Shown here piece by piece: positions 46,188-55,669 of a DNA stretch of 64,000 bases. Where the stretch lies: positions 1,302,001 through 1,366,000 of the forward strand of contig NZ_CP060697.1 in the NCBI RefSeq assembly GCF_014352855.1. Reading direction: 5' to 3'. The notes under the pieces were generated by a model. The model did no database searches and was not told the DNA's origin. It saw nothing but the letters and a program-made list of their open reading frames with translations. The position numbers and the translations under genes were made by a program. Position 1 is the stretch's first letter. Every line of letters begins with the position of its first letter. The DNA is from Sphingomonas sabuli (lineage in GTDB: Bacteria > Pseudomonadota > Alphaproteobacteria > Sphingomonadales > Sphingomonadaceae).

Positions 46188-47432
46188 TCAGTCTTCGCCA
46201 GCGTAGAATTCGCGGATCAGCCGCAGGAAATGCGGCCACGCCGGCTCATGTTCCAGCAACACGTGGTTGCGGCTGTCGAGTTCGACGAAGCGTGCGCCCG
46301 GGATGCCATCCGCAAGCACTCGTCCGGCGGAAATCGGCACGACATTGTCGTTGGTAGCGTGCAGCACCAGGGTCGGGACCGACACTCGCGCCAGCATCGG
46401 GCGCACGTCGATGGTCGCCAGCACGTGCTGCAGTCTCACGGCATTTTCCGGAGAAGCGGACACCCGCTGCAGTTCGTTGAACCATTGCGCCTGCTCGGCC
46501 GAGCCGTCCGGGATATACAGGCTGGTGAACATCTGCCGGAAAGCAGGGTTGTCGCTGCCCCAGCCGGTCTTCGTCAGGGTGACCATGGCTTCGCGGCGAG
46601 CAAGGTCGTCGCCAGATAGCCGATGCCGCCACCCGCACGAATAACCGCCGAGCAGGACCATTCGGCGGATCCGTCCGGGATGGCGCAGCGAATAAGCGAC
46701 GGCGACCGGCGCACCCTGCGAGATTGCGAAAAGGTCGAAACGTTCGACCCCGGCCGCATCCACCACCGTTTCAAGATCGTCGACCAGCTTTTCGAACGAC
46801 AAGTCCGACGCGTCCCAGTCGGACATGCCGTTGCCGCGCTCGTCATAGCGGATCAGCTGGTTGGTCGAGGTCAATTCTTCCAGCCACGGCCGCCACAGCG
46901 GGCTTTCCCAGTCGAATTCGAGATGGTTGAGCCAGTTGGCGGTCTTGACCAGCGGCGGCCCGCGGCCGGCGGCCGACCAGGCCAGGCGGGTGCCGTCGCG
47001 CGCCCGGCAATAGAGGACGGCCTGTCCGGCGCGCCCCGGCTTGGATGACGGGCGATGGCGGTCGGCCCAGCGCCCGGGCGGCTGGCCGTACGCTCGCTTG
47101 AAGGCGCGGTTGAAGGCGGCCTCGCTGGTGAAGCCGACCGCGAAGGCGACCTCCGCGATGCTCTGCTTCTCCGTCGCCAGCATCCCGGCCGCCACATGCA
47201 GCCGCCAGCGGCCGCAATAGCGCATCGGCGGTTCGCCGACGGCACGCACGAACCGTTCGGCAAGGATCGTGCGCGATACGCCGGCCGCCCGCGCCAGTCG
47301 TTCGACCTGCAACGGCTCGGCATAATGCCGGTGGATCACATCAAGCGCGCGGCGCACCGCGGCGTCTTCGACCGGGCGGGACCCGGAAGCGTCCAGGGGG
47401 TGCGAACCGGCGGTTATGACGTTGGCGGACAT
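46188..47432 (-). CDS. AraC-type HTH fused to an alpha/beta hydrolase
   Basis: A 414-residue fusion. The N-terminal ~125 residues hold an AraC-type double HTH (PLQVERLARAAGVSRTILAERF and IAEVAFAVGFTSEAAFNRAFKR). From about 135 the protein is an alpha/beta hydrolase: TRLAWSAAGRGPPLV, the elbow AISQGAPVA (nucleophile Ser), LHATNDNVVP (acid) and SRNHVLLEHEP (His). The order is the reverse of usual AraC proteins, whose sensor precedes the HTH. A hydrolase that acts as ligand sensor is a fair guess. The gene is divergent from mddA. Confidence 0.85.
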   Translation of the reverse strand: MSANVITAGSHPLDASGSRPVEDAAVRRALDVIHRHYAEPLQVERLARAAGVSRTILAERFVRAVGEPPMRYCGRWRLHVAAGMLATEKQSIAEVAFAVGFTSEAAFNRAFKRAYGQPPGRWADRHRPSSKPGRAGQAVLYCRARDGTRLAWSAAGRGPPLVKTANWLNHLEFDWESPLWRPWLEELTSTNQLIRYDERGNGMSDWDASDLSFEKLVDDLETVVDAAGVERFDLFAISQGAPVAVAYSLRHPGRIRRMVLLGGYSCGWRHRLSGDDLARREAMVTLTKTGWGSDNPAFRQMFTSLYIPDGSAEQAQWFNELQRVSASPENAVRLQHVLATIDVRPMLARVSVPTLVLHATNDNVVPISAGRVLADGIPGARFVELDSRNHVLLEHEPAWPHFLRLIREFYAGED

Positions 47433-47571
47433 GGGTCTCCGGCACGCGCGATCGAGATGGAAAACTAGCTGCGTCCGGCGTTTCGATCAATAAATTCGGC
47501 GACGCGGTCATTGGCCTTGGCGGACTCTGCGCTACGCTCCTTCCCGCCCGATACAGGTAAGGAAAGTGGCA

Positions 47572-48321
47572 ATGTCCCGTGCGCTGACCCTGGTTTTCGC
47601 CATCTTCGCCTACGCCGTCTTTTTCGCGACCTTTCTCTACCTGATCCTGTTCGTCGGGGACTTCAGCCTTGGGTCGGTGACGCTGCGCACGGTCAACGCG
47701 CCGCCGACGACCCTGCCGGTCGCCGGCGCGCTGGCCATCGATGTCGCCCTCATCGCGCTGTTCGGCATCCAGCACAGCGTGATGGCGCGCCAGGGGTTCA
47801 AGAAGGCCTGGACGCGCGTCGTTCCGCCTTATGCGGAACGCAGCGTCTACGTGCTGATCGCCAGCCTGATCCTCGTCATCCTGTTCCGCTTCTGGGAAGC
47901 GGTGCCGATCGTCATCTGGGACCTGTCGCGCACGCTCCTGTCCGGTCCGATTTGGCTGGTGTTCTGGGCCGGCTGGCTGACGGTCCTGACCAGCACCTTT
48001 TTGATCAACCATTTCGAACTGTTCGGCCTGCAACAGGCTTGGTTCCGGCTGCGCAACCGCAAGTTCGAGGAGCCGCAGTTCCGCACACCCTTCCTCTATC
48101 GTTTCGTCCGCCACCCGCTGTACCTGGGCTTCATGCTCGCCTTTTGGGCGGTGCCGACGATGACCGTCAGCCACCTCGTGCTGGCGATCGGCATGTCCGC
48201 CTACATGATCATCGCCATCGGCTACGAGGAACGCGACCTGGTCGGCTTCCACGGCGACAAATATGAGGAGTATCGCGGCCGGGTCGGCATGCTGCTGCCC
48301 CGTTTCGGCCGGCGCGCCTGA
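47572..48321 (+). CDS. mddA: Methanethiol S-methyltransferase-like membrane enzyme
   Basis: A 249-residue membrane protein with about six helices. It resembles MddA, which methylates methanethiol with S-adenosylmethionine to make dimethylsulfide. Shared stretches include FGIQHSVMARQGFKKAWTRVVPPYAERSVYVL, LINHFELFGLQQAW, RHPLYLGFMLAFWAVP and EERDLV near the C terminus, the last matching the SAM-binding end of isoprenylcysteine-type methyltransferases. AGGAAAG lies seven bases before the ATG. The chemical activity is inferred from the family. Confidence 0.75.
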   Translation: MSRALTLVFAIFAYAVFFATFLYLILFVGDFSLGSVTLRTVNAPPTTLPVAGALAIDVALIALFGIQHSVMARQGFKKAWTRVVPPYAERSVYVLIASLILVILFRFWEAVPIVIWDLSRTLLSGPIWLVFWAGWLTVLTSTFLINHFELFGLQQAWFRLRNRKFEEPQFRTPFLYRFVRHPLYLGFMLAFWAVPTMTVSHLVLAIGMSAYMIIAIGYEERDLVGFHGDKYEEYRGRVGMLLPRFGRRA

Positions 48322-48368
48322 CGCGCTGCATTTGCGGGAGCAAGCATAGCCGCTAAGGCGCGCGGCAG

Positions 48369-49037
48369 ATGAAGCCGCCATACGACCGCGTCGACGACTG
48401 GATCTTCGACCTCGACAATTGCCTGTACCCGGCGTCGACCGGCCTGTTCACGCTGATCGACGAGCGCATGAACGCTTATATCCGCCGCCTGCTCGACTGC
48501 GATGCGATCGAGGCGCACCGGGTGCAGAAGGCGCATTTCCATGCGCACGGAACGACGCTTGCGGGGCTCATGGCCGAACATGACGTCGACCCGACCGACT
48601 TCCTCACCGACGTCCATGCCATTCCGATGGACCGGATCGAGCGCAACGACCGGCTTGCCGCCAGCCTCGATCGTCTGCCCGGCCGCAAGTTCATCTTCAC
48701 CAACGGCGACGCCAATTACGCCGGGCGGGTGCTCGACAGCATCGGGATCGCCGACCGTTTCGACGACATGCACGACATCCACGCCAGCAGTTACAAGCCC
48801 AAGCCCGACCCGCACGGCTATGCCTTGCTGTGCGAACGGTTCGGTATCGACCCGGCGCGGGCCCTGTTCGCCGACGACATCGCCTGCAACCTGGCCCCGG
48901 CGAAAGCGCTGGGCATGACCACGGTGTGGGTCGACAACGGGTCCGAACGCGGTACGCACGGACACGGCGATTTCATCGACCATCGTATCGAAGACGTCAG
49001 CGACTGGCTGGAAGACATTCTCGGGGAGGCATCATGA
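48369..49037 (+). CDS. HAD-family pyrimidine 5'-nucleotidase
   Basis: A 222-residue HAD hydrolase of the SDT1/YjjG-like group, with motif [13 protein letters not shown] (nucleophile Asp), motif [10 protein letters not shown], and motifs [17 protein letters not shown] and [11 protein letters not shown]. It should remove phosphate from nucleoside monophosphates. Its stop overlaps the dapD start (ATGA). Confidence 0.85.
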   Translation: MKPPYDRVDDWIFDLDNCLYPASTGLFTLIDERMNAYIRRLLDCDAIEAHRVQKAHFHAHGTTLAGLMAEHDVDPTDFLTDVHAIPMDRIERNDRLAASLDRLPGRKFIFTNGDANYAGRVLDSIGIADRFDDMHDIHASSYKPKPDPHGYALLCERFGIDPARALFADDIACNLAPAKALGMTTVWVDNGSERGTHGHGDFIDHRIEDVSDWLEDILGEAS

Positions 49038-49858
49038 ATTCCGACATCCAGCAGGTGATCGACAACGCCTGGGAACAGCGTGACACGATCGGCGGCGAAA
49101 CACGGGGCGAGGTTCGCGACGCGGTGGAGGCGGCGATCGCCGCGCTCGACAGCGGCGAGGCCCGCATCGCCGAACAGCAAGACGGCGACTGGGTCGTTCA
49201 CCAGTGGCTGAAGAAAGCGGTTCTGCTGTCCTTCCGGCTCAACCCGATGGAGCTGATCGGCGGCGGGCCGGGCGGTGCAAGCTGGTGGGACAAGGTGCCG
49301 TCCAAGTTCGCCGGCTGGGGCGAGGCCGAATTCAGGGCCGCCGCCTTTCGCGCAGTGCCCGGGGCAATCGTCCGCCGCGGCGCCTTCGTTGCGCCCAATG
49401 CCGTGCTGATGCCCAGCTTCGTCAATATCGGCGCCCGCGTCGGCGAAGGGGCGATGATCGACACCTGGGCGACGGTCGGCAGCTGCGCCCAGATCGGCCG
49501 CAACGTCCATATCTCCGGCGGCGCCGGCATCGGCGGCGTGCTCGAGCCGTTGCAGGCGGGGCCGGTGATCATCGAGGATGACTGCTTCATCGGTGCCCGT
49601 TCTGAAGTCGCCGAAGGCGTCGTCGTCGAACAGGGGTCGGTGCTGTCGATGGGCGTGTTCCTGGGCGCGTCGACCAAGATAGTCGACCGGTCGACCGGCG
49701 CCGTCAGCTACGGCCGCGTCCCCGCTTATTCGGTCGTCGTGCCCGGCGCGCTGCCGTCGGACAAGGGCGGGCCAAGCCTGGCCTGCGCGGTGATCGTCAA
49801 GCGCGTCGACGAACGCACCCGGTCGAAGACCAGCATCAACGAATTGCTGCGGGACTGA
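49034..49858 (+). CDS. dapD: Tetrahydrodipicolinate N-succinyltransferase
   Basis: A 274-residue trimeric enzyme of lysine/diaminopimelate synthesis. An N-terminal helical domain (about 1-95) is followed by hexapeptide repeats forming a left-handed beta-helix ([27 protein letters not shown], then [13 protein letters not shown]). The succinyl-CoA site is near [12 protein letters not shown]. Length and ends match DapD. The ATG overlaps the previous stop. Confidence 0.95.
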   Translation: MNSDIQQVIDNAWEQRDTIGGETRGEVRDAVEAAIAALDSGEARIAEQQDGDWVVHQWLKKAVLLSFRLNPMELIGGGPGGASWWDKVPSKFAGWGEAEFRAAAFRAVPGAIVRRGAFVAPNAVLMPSFVNIGARVGEGAMIDTWATVGSCAQIGRNVHISGGAGIGGVLEPLQAGPVIIEDDCFIGARSEVAEGVVVEQGSVLSMGVFLGASTKIVDRSTGAVSYGRVPAYSVVVPGALPSDKGGPSLACAVIVKRVDERTRSKTSINELLRD

Positions 49859-49928
49859 TAAGCTCGCCTTATCGGTTGCCGCGCCGCTTTGATTGGGCGG
49901 GACGGGCTGCGCCGTCTAGGCACGGCTT

Positions 49929-50918
49929 ATGTCTCCCCGCGATGGCGCCATGACTGATATTCGTCCCGCCGCACCGCCGGCGGCAACCGCCGCGGCGGCG
50001 CCGATGGGCCGTACCGAATGGGCGATGCTCGGCCTGCTGGCGCTGATCTGGGGCTCGGCCTTCCTGTTCATCAAGGTCGCGGTGCAGGACTTCGTGCCGG
50101 TCACCTACGTGTGGTTCCGGCTGGTCATCGCCGCCGCCGCCCTGGCCGGCGGGCTTGCCCTGCTCGGCCGTCCGTTGCGCCTGCCGTGGCGCGTGTGGGG
50201 CGCGATCGCCATCCTCGCCATCCTCAACAACATCGTCCCCTTCATGCTGTTCGGCTGGGGCCAGCAGCATATCGCCAGCGGCCTTGCCGCCATTCTCCAG
50301 GCGACGACTCCGATCTTCGCCGTGCTGGCGGCGCATTTCCTGACCGTCGACGAAAAACTGGTCGTGCGCCGCCTGGTCGGCGTGCTGGTCGGTTTTGCCG
50401 GGGTCGCGGTGATGATCGGCCCGCAGATCGTCGGCGACAGCGGCAATCACCTGGTGGCGCAGCTCGCCTGCCTCGTCGGCTCCCTGCTCTACGCGCTGGC
50501 CGGCATTTTTGCCCGCCGTTTCCAGGCCATGGGCGTCGCCCCGCTCCAGCTGGCGGCGGGCCAATTCGTCGCCGGGGCGATCATGCTCGCCCCCGTCGCC
50601 CTGCTGTTCGGACAGCCGTTCGATTCCCTGCCCACCTCGTGGCAGGCCTGGGGCGCGGTCGCGGTGCTGGCGCTCGTCTGCTCGGCCTTCGCCTACATCG
50701 TCTTCTTCCGGCTGCTGGAGCGCGCCGGGGCGACCAATTCGATGCTCGTCACGCTGCTTGTCCCGCCGATCGCAATCCTGGTCGGCGCGGCGGTGCTGGG
50801 CGAACGGCTGAGCATCAACCAGTTCGCCGGCCTCGGGCTGATCGCGCTCGGTCTCGCCGCGATCGACGGGCGGCTGCTCAGCTGGCTGCGGGGCGGCCGG
50901 CCTCGGCGAGCAGCTTAG
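49929..50918 (+). CDS. EamA/DMT-family transporter
   Basis: A 329-residue membrane protein with ten predicted helices in two EamA repeats (LALIWGSAFLFIKVAV and LVGSLLYALAGIFARRF, each opening a repeat). It probably exports small metabolites. An ATG seven codons downstream (49950) is an alternative start. Its 3' end overlaps the convergent thioredoxin gene by 41 bases. Confidence 0.85.
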   Translation: MSPRDGAMTDIRPAAPPAATAAAAPMGRTEWAMLGLLALIWGSAFLFIKVAVQDFVPVTYVWFRLVIAAAALAGGLALLGRPLRLPWRVWGAIAILAILNNIVPFMLFGWGQQHIASGLAAILQATTPIFAVLAAHFLTVDEKLVVRRLVGVLVGFAGVAVMIGPQIVGDSGNHLVAQLACLVGSLLYALAGIFARRFQAMGVAPLQLAAGQFVAGAIMLAPVALLFGQPFDSLPTSWQAWGAVAVLALVCSAFAYIVFFRLLERAGATNSMLVTLLVPPIAILVGAAVLGERLSINQFAGLGLIALGLAAIDGRLLSWLRGGRPRRAA

Positions 50919-51447
50919 CCGCTTCGGCGCCGGCCCAGTCGAGGTCGCCGACATACCGCCATATCTCGCGGCCCGACGCATCGTAGAGCACGGTCGTCGG
51001 CATCACCTGCACGCCAAGCGCGCTGGTCAGCGCCATCTTGGGATCCTGGTAAGCGCCCAGGTCCGCGGCCCCGAGTTCGGCGAGCGCGGCTTCGATCGAC
51101 GTTTGCGGGCCGACGTCCTGGCTGACCGCGATCACCGCCAGCGCCCCGTCCCCGTCATGCTTGCGCGCCAAGGCGTTGAGTGTCGGCAGCTCCTTCTTGC
51201 ACGGTGCGCACCAGGTCGCCCACAGGTTGAGCAGGATGGGCACCCGCTCGGCATCCGCCAGGCTTTCGGTACTGCCGTCCGGGGCCAGGATTTCGACGTC
51301 GGGCATCGGCGTGCCCGCATGGCTTCGGTCGAGGCCCTTGGCCGGCACGCCCGCCACCTGTTCCACCGGCTCGTCCGCCGCATTCTCCCCGCACGCGCCA
51401 AGCAGGGCGAGCGGCACCGCGGCCGCCAGAATCGTCCATCGGTTCAT
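50878..51447 (-). CDS. TlpA-like thioredoxin lipoprotein
   Basis: A 189-residue protein with lipoprotein signal (PLALLGAC, Cys19) and a thioredoxin domain with active site WCAPC (C80, C83) and cis-Pro in VQVMPTTVLYD. It would reduce disulfides in the periplasm, for example of cytochrome c precursors. It converges with the DMT gene. Confidence 0.9.
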   Translation of the reverse strand: MNRWTILAAAVPLALLGACGENAADEPVEQVAGVPAKGLDRSHAGTPMPDVEILAPDGSTESLADAERVPILLNLWATWCAPCKKELPTLNALARKHDGDGALAVIAVSQDVGPQTSIEAALAELGAADLGAYQDPKMALTSALGVQVMPTTVLYDASGREIWRYVGDLDWAGAEAAKLLAEAGRPAAS

Positions 51448-51525
51448 GGTTCAGGCGGATAGGGAGCGGCGGCCGGGCGCACAAGCGGCTGGCACATGCC
51501 CGAGCTTGGCGCTAGTCCGCAGGGC

Positions 51526-51849
51526 GTGACCCGGCCGCTGATCTTGCTTGCCCTTGCCGCCCTGCCGCTGGCCGGTTGCGGCAGCCGCGGCGAGCTTCGC
51601 CCGGCGGAAGGCAGCGCCCTGCCGGTCAAGCCGCTGATGGCGCGCGCGGTGCCGACGCCCGAAGACCTGCTCACGCCGCCGGCCTACGCCAACCCGGATC
51701 GCGTCGACGAACTGATGAAACGGTCCGCGCCGCGCCGGTCCGACCGCTTCGACCTGCCGCCGCCGAGCGGACAGGCGCCCGCCGCGACCGTCGAGACCAC
51801 CGACGACGACAATCCCGGCGCCGACGACAACCCGACCATTCCCGAGTAG
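51526..51849 (+). CDS. Small lipoprotein (LptM-like)
   Basis: A 107-residue protein with lipobox LALAALPLAGC (Cys17) directly followed by GSRGELRPAEGSALPVKP. It resembles the small lipoprotein usually found upstream of lysA, although lysA is not present here. The acidic, Pro-rich C terminus is low complexity. The GTG at 51526 starts just before the signal, so I prefer it to the upstream ATG at 51496. Confidence 0.7.
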   Translation: MTRPLILLALAALPLAGCGSRGELRPAEGSALPVKPLMARAVPTPEDLLTPPAYANPDRVDELMKRSAPRRSDRFDLPPPSGQAPAATVETTDDDNPGADDNPTIPE

Positions 51850-51859
51850 CATTGCCCGC

Positions 51860-52720
51860 ATGACCAAGCCGATCCGCAAAGCCGTTTTCCCGGTCGCCGG
51901 GCTGGGCACCCGCCTGCTCCCCGCGACCAAGACCACGCCCAAGGAGATGCTGACGATCGTCGATCGCCCGCTCATCCAATATGCCGTCGACGAGGCGCGC
52001 GAAGCGGGGATTGAGCAGCTGATCTTCGTCACCGGCCGCGGCAAGTCGGCGCTGGTCGATTATTTCGACATCGCGTTCGAACTGGAATCGACGATGCGCG
52101 CCAAGGGCAAGGACCTTGGCGTGCTCGAACCCTCGCAGGCCGGGTTCGGCGAACTGGTGTCCGTCCGCCAGCAGCAGCCGCTGGGCCTTGGCCACGCGGT
52201 GTGGTGCGCGCGTGAGATCGTCGGCGACGAACCCTTTGCGGTGCTGCTGCCCGACGAACTGATGCTCGGTGAACCGGGCTGCCTCAAGCAGCTGATCCAG
52301 GCCTATGAAAAGGTCGGCGGCAACGTCGTCGCGGCGTTCGAAGTGCCGGCCGACGAAACCCATCAATATGGCGTCGTCGACCCGGGCACGAGCGACGGCC
52401 GCCTGACCGAGATCCGCGGCCTGGTCGAAAAGCCCGCGCCGGGGACCGCGCCGTCCAACCTGATGCTTCCCGGCCGTTATATCCTGCAGCCCGAAGTGAT
52501 GCAGGAACTGGACAGCCAGGAACGCGGCGCCGGCGGCGAAATCCAGCTGACCGACGCGATGGCCAAGCTGATCGGGCGGCAGCCGTTCCATGCCTGGACT
52601 TTCGCCGGGGAACGCCATGATTGCGGCAGTGCGACCGGCTTCGTCCTTGCCAATGTCGCGGTGGCGCTGGGCCGGGCCGATACCGGCGCGGCGGTGCGGG
52701 ACTTCCTCGACCGCCGCTAG
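51860..52720 (+). CDS. galU: UTP-glucose-1-phosphate uridylyltransferase
   Basis: A 286-residue nucleotidyltransferase that makes UDP-glucose for envelope polysaccharides. It has the nucleotide motif VAGLGTRLLPATKTTPKEML and the segment VLLPDELM, where the metal-binding Asp is expected, followed by IRGLVEKPAPG. Full length. The stop overlaps the convergent response-regulator gene by four bases. Confidence 0.95.
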   Translation: MTKPIRKAVFPVAGLGTRLLPATKTTPKEMLTIVDRPLIQYAVDEAREAGIEQLIFVTGRGKSALVDYFDIAFELESTMRAKGKDLGVLEPSQAGFGELVSVRQQQPLGLGHAVWCAREIVGDEPFAVLLPDELMLGEPGCLKQLIQAYEKVGGNVVAAFEVPADETHQYGVVDPGTSDGRLTEIRGLVEKPAPGTAPSNLMLPGRYILQPEVMQELDSQERGAGGEIQLTDAMAKLIGRQPFHAWTFAGERHDCGSATGFVLANVAVALGRADTGAAVRDFLDRR

Positions 52721-53271
52721 GCGGCCTTGCCCTCGACGATCGCGGCCAGCCGCCGGCGCTCGGCCTCGCTGTGGCGCAACTCCTCCTGCGCCTCGCGCAG
52801 TTCGATCACGCGGCTGATGATCTTGGCATCCAGCGCGGCCTTGTCCCCGGCCAGCCGCTTGACCGCGTCGGCCCGCTCAATCTGGCGGGCGATGGTCGCG
52901 CCCAGGACGTCGAAATGACACGGCTTGCGAACCACGCCGTCGGCGCCGGCGCGAAGCGCATCGACCGCCGCGCTTGATTCCGACCGGCCGACCACCAGCA
53001 GCACCGGCATCGGCGCATGGACCGGGTCATGGCGGATCATCCGCACCAGTTCGATCCCGCTGGTCCCGGGCAGGTTGGCGTCGGCCAGCACCAGGTCGAC
53101 CGGAATGCGATACATCTCGGCCAGCGCGGCCTGCGCATTGTCGGCGGTTGCGACGCGATAGCCGAACTCAGCCAGCCGCCGCGCGAGCACGCCAAGATAA
53201 GTCCGGTTGCGTTCCACCACCAGCACGCGGGGCTGGTCGCTGACGCTGCGCATCTGCAAGGCGAATTCCAT
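52717..53271 (-). CDS. Response regulator with a C-terminal helix
   Basis: A 184-residue protein. A receiver domain (about 13-130) has the acceptor D64 in DLVLADANLPG and the conserved Lys in VRKPCHFD. A C-terminal charged helix (about 145-180, coiled-coil-like) takes the place of an output domain, so it likely acts by protein contact. No sensor kinase lies nearby. Confidence 0.85.
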   Translation of the reverse strand: MEFALQMRSVSDQPRVLVVERNRTYLGVLARRLAEFGYRVATADNAQAALAEMYRIPVDLVLADANLPGTSGIELVRMIRHDPVHAPMPVLLVVGRSESSAAVDALRAGADGVVRKPCHFDVLGATIARQIERADAVKRLAGDKAALDAKIISRVIELREAQEELRHSEAERRRLAAIVEGKAA

Positions 53272-53313
53272 GACCGCTTGCGCTAAACGGAAATGGTTAA
53301 CGCGCGGCTAAAC

Positions 53314-53880
53314 CTACGGATCGAGCTCGACGTCCCAGTACAGGTAATCGCGCCACGTATCGTGGAGGTAATTGGGCGGAAAGCTGCGGCCATGGTCCTG
53401 CAATTGCCAGCTGGTCGGCCGAATGGGCTCGCGTTCGATGTGCAGCCCGGCCTGGCGCGGGGTGCGGCCGCCCTTGCGCAGGTTGCACGGCGCGCAAGCG
53501 GTGGCGACATTCTCCCACGTTGTCCGGCCGCCCTGCGCGCGCGGCACGACATGGTCGAAGGTCAATTCCTTGTGCGACCCGCAATAGACGCAGCGGAAAC
53601 GGTCGCGAAGGAACAGGTTGAACCGGGTGAAGGCGGGATATTCGTTGGGCCGGACGAACTGGCGCAGCGCAATCACCGACGGCAGCTTCAAGGCCATCGT
53701 CGCGCTGTGCACTTCGCGGTCGTAATGGGCGACCACGTCCACCCGCTCCAGGAACATCGCCTTCACCGCCGTCTGCCACGGCCACAGGCTCAGCGGGAAA
53801 TAGGACAATGGCGTGTAATCGGCGTTGAGGACCAGGGCTGGGCAGCCATCCGGATGGCGTATCGGCTCGGGATGATACAT
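53314..53880 (-). CDS. HNH endonuclease
   Basis: A 188-residue protein with a DUF-like N-terminal part (ALVLNADYTPLSYFPLSLWPWQTAVKA) and a C-terminal HNH domain: CVYCG, then LTFDHVVPRAQGG (His), then ENVATACAPCNLRKG (Asn, second Cys pair for zinc). This type is common as a housekeeping gene in alphaproteobacteria, role unknown. No toxin or phage genes are adjacent. Confidence 0.85.
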   Translation of the reverse strand: MYHPEPIRHPDGCPALVLNADYTPLSYFPLSLWPWQTAVKAMFLERVDVVAHYDREVHSATMALKLPSVIALRQFVRPNEYPAFTRFNLFLRDRFRCVYCGSHKELTFDHVVPRAQGGRTTWENVATACAPCNLRKGGRTPRQAGLHIEREPIRPTSWQLQDHGRSFPPNYLHDTWRDYLYWDVELDP

Positions 53881-54052
53881 GCGCGGGCAATGACCTCCTC
53901 GTCTGCCCCAACGAGATCACCCCGGCCCCTGTCGCACGCAAGGAGAGGATGGGTCGCTCGGGCCCGTCTTCCCTTGTGCCCTGCCGGATGCCATCCCGGC
54001 GTGACAGGACCATGACAACACTTCTCCAGACTCGCGGTCAATAGCGCTTGCG

Positions 54053-54895
54053 ATGTTGACCACCCGCTTTGCCCCGTCGCCGACCGGTCCGTTGCATCTT
54101 GGCCACGCCTACAGCGCGGTTCAGGCGCATCGCGTGGCGCGGGAAAATGACGGCCGCTTCCTGCTGCGCATCGAGGACCTCGACCAGACCCGCAGCCGTG
54201 CCGAATTCGTCGACGGCATCGTCGAAGACCTGCGCTGGCTCGGCCTCGACTGGGATGGCGATCCGGTCGTCCAGTCGACACGGACCGACGCCTATCGCGC
54301 CGCGCTCGACCGGTTGCGCGACATGGGACTGGTCTACGCCTGCTTCTGCAGCCGGGGCGACATCGCCGCCGCCTTGTCCGCACCGCATGCCCGGCCCGAC
54401 CATTATCCCGGGACGTGCCGCGCCTTGCCCGACAATCCGGAACGGCGGGCGCGCGATCCGCACAGCTGGCGGCTGAACGCGGGCAAGGCCCTGGCCCGGG
54501 TGCCGCCGCCGGCATGGACCGACAACGACCGCACGCTGCACGCGTCGGCCGATGATTTCGACGACGAGATCCTGGCCCGCAAGGACGCGCCGGCCGCCTA
54601 TCACCTCGCCTGCGTGGTCGACGACGCGGCAAGCGGCGTGAACCTGGTGGTGCGCGGCATGGACCTGCGCGCCTCGACCCCGGTTCAGCGGCTGCTGCAA
54701 ATCCTGCTCGGTCTGCCCGAACCGGCCTATTTCCACCACCGGCTGGTGCTGACCGACGATGGCCGCCGCCTGGCCAAGCGCGACCGCGCGCCGACGCTGG
54801 CCGCCCTGCGCGACACCGGCGTCGACGGGCCCGCGCTGGCCGAGGACCTGCGTACCGGACTAGTCCCGTCTGGTTTTCGGCTGGCGGTGGCCTAA
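54053..54895 (+). CDS. gluQ: Glutamyl-Q tRNA(Asp) synthetase
   Basis: A 280-residue paralogue of the GluRS catalytic domain, without the anticodon domain, that glutamylates queuosine in tRNA-Asp. It has the HIGH-type motif RFAPSPTGPLHLGHAYSA, zinc-type cysteines (YACFCSR, GTCR) and the KMSKS-type RRLAKRD. It complements queG at 22 kb, which makes queuosine. Confidence 0.92.
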   Translation: MLTTRFAPSPTGPLHLGHAYSAVQAHRVARENDGRFLLRIEDLDQTRSRAEFVDGIVEDLRWLGLDWDGDPVVQSTRTDAYRAALDRLRDMGLVYACFCSRGDIAAALSAPHARPDHYPGTCRALPDNPERRARDPHSWRLNAGKALARVPPPAWTDNDRTLHASADDFDDEILARKDAPAAYHLACVVDDAASGVNLVVRGMDLRASTPVQRLLQILLGLPEPAYFHHRLVLTDDGRRLAKRDRAPTLAALRDTGVDGPALAEDLRTGLVPSGFRLAVA

Positions 54896-54905
54896 ATAGG
54901 CCTGC

Positions 54906-55112
54906 ATGAACGTCCTTCTCATCATCCTGCTGGTGCTCGCCATGGCCGCGACCGCCTATGTCCTCGTCCGCGGCGTCGTCACCATGGCGCAGGGCAATGT
55001 CGGATCCAGCGAAAAGCAGCAGATGTGGATGCGCAAGCGCGTCATGTTCCAGGCGATCGCCATCATCCTCGTCGTCCTGATCCTGCTCGCTGCCGGCGCG
55101 TCCGGGAGCTGA
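54906..55112 (+). CDS. Twin-helix HIG1-domain membrane protein
   Basis: A 68-residue protein with two helices (LLIILLVLAMAATAYVLVRGV and AIAIILVVLILLAAG) joined by a loop with SSEKQQMWMRKRVMFQ, the HIG1 signature. Mitochondrial relatives bind cytochrome oxidase. The stop overlaps the next start (TGATG). Confidence 0.8.
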   Translation: MNVLLIILLVLAMAATAYVLVRGVVTMAQGNVGSSEKQQMWMRKRVMFQAIAIILVVLILLAAGASGS

Positions 55113-55669
55113 TGGTCAAGCTCAACAAGATTTACACCCGCACCGGCGATACCGGCAGCGCCGGGCTGGTCGATGGATCGCGGGTCAGCAAGTCGAGCCT
55201 GCGCATGACCGCGATCGGCGAGGTCGACGAGGCCAATGCCGCCGTCGGGCTGGCCATCGCGTCGCTTGGCGACCAGCCGCTCGCCGCGCAGCTGCGCACC
55301 GTTCAGAACGAACTGTTCGACCTTGGCGCCGACATCGCCACCCCGGGCGAGATCGACGGCGCGCTGCGCATCGTCCCGGCGCAGGTTGCGCGGCTGGAAC
55401 GCGATATCGACGCGATGAACGCCGACCTCGATCCGCTGACCAGTTTCATCCTGCCCGGCGGGTCGGTCGAAGTCGCCGCCTTGCACCTCGCCCGGACGGT
55501 CGTCCGCCGCGCCGAACGGGCCGCCGTGGCACTGAACGCGGACGATCCGATCAACCCCGACGCGCTCGCATATTTGAACCGATTGTCCGACCATCTGTTC
55601 GTTGCAGCGCGGTTCGTTGCCGCAACACAGGGCGGAGACATTCTTTGGCGACCCGGCGAAACCCGCTAG
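55112..55669 (+). CDS. Cob(I)yrinic acid a,c-diamide/cob(I)alamin adenosyltransferase (PduO type)
   Basis: A 185-residue trimeric enzyme that makes adenosylcobalamin. It has the N-terminal ATP-binding IYTRTGDTGSAGLVDGSRV and the C-terminal LNRLSDHLFVAARFV. It overlaps the HIG1 gene by one base upstream and egtB by 25 bases downstream. QueG in this window also uses cobalamin. Confidence 0.92.
   Translation: MVKLNKIYTRTGDTGSAGLVDGSRVSKSSLRMTAIGEVDEANAAVGLAIASLGDQPLAAQLRTVQNELFDLGADIATPGEIDGALRIVPAQVARLERDIDAMNADLDPLTSFILPGGSVEVAALHLARTVVRRAERAAVALNADDPINPDALAYLNRLSDHLFVAARFVAATQGGDILWRPGETR

Noticed and set aside
53881-54052. Gap between the HNH gene and gluQ as a candidate RNA gene
   Set aside because: No terminator, promoter pair or strong hairpin stands out by eye.
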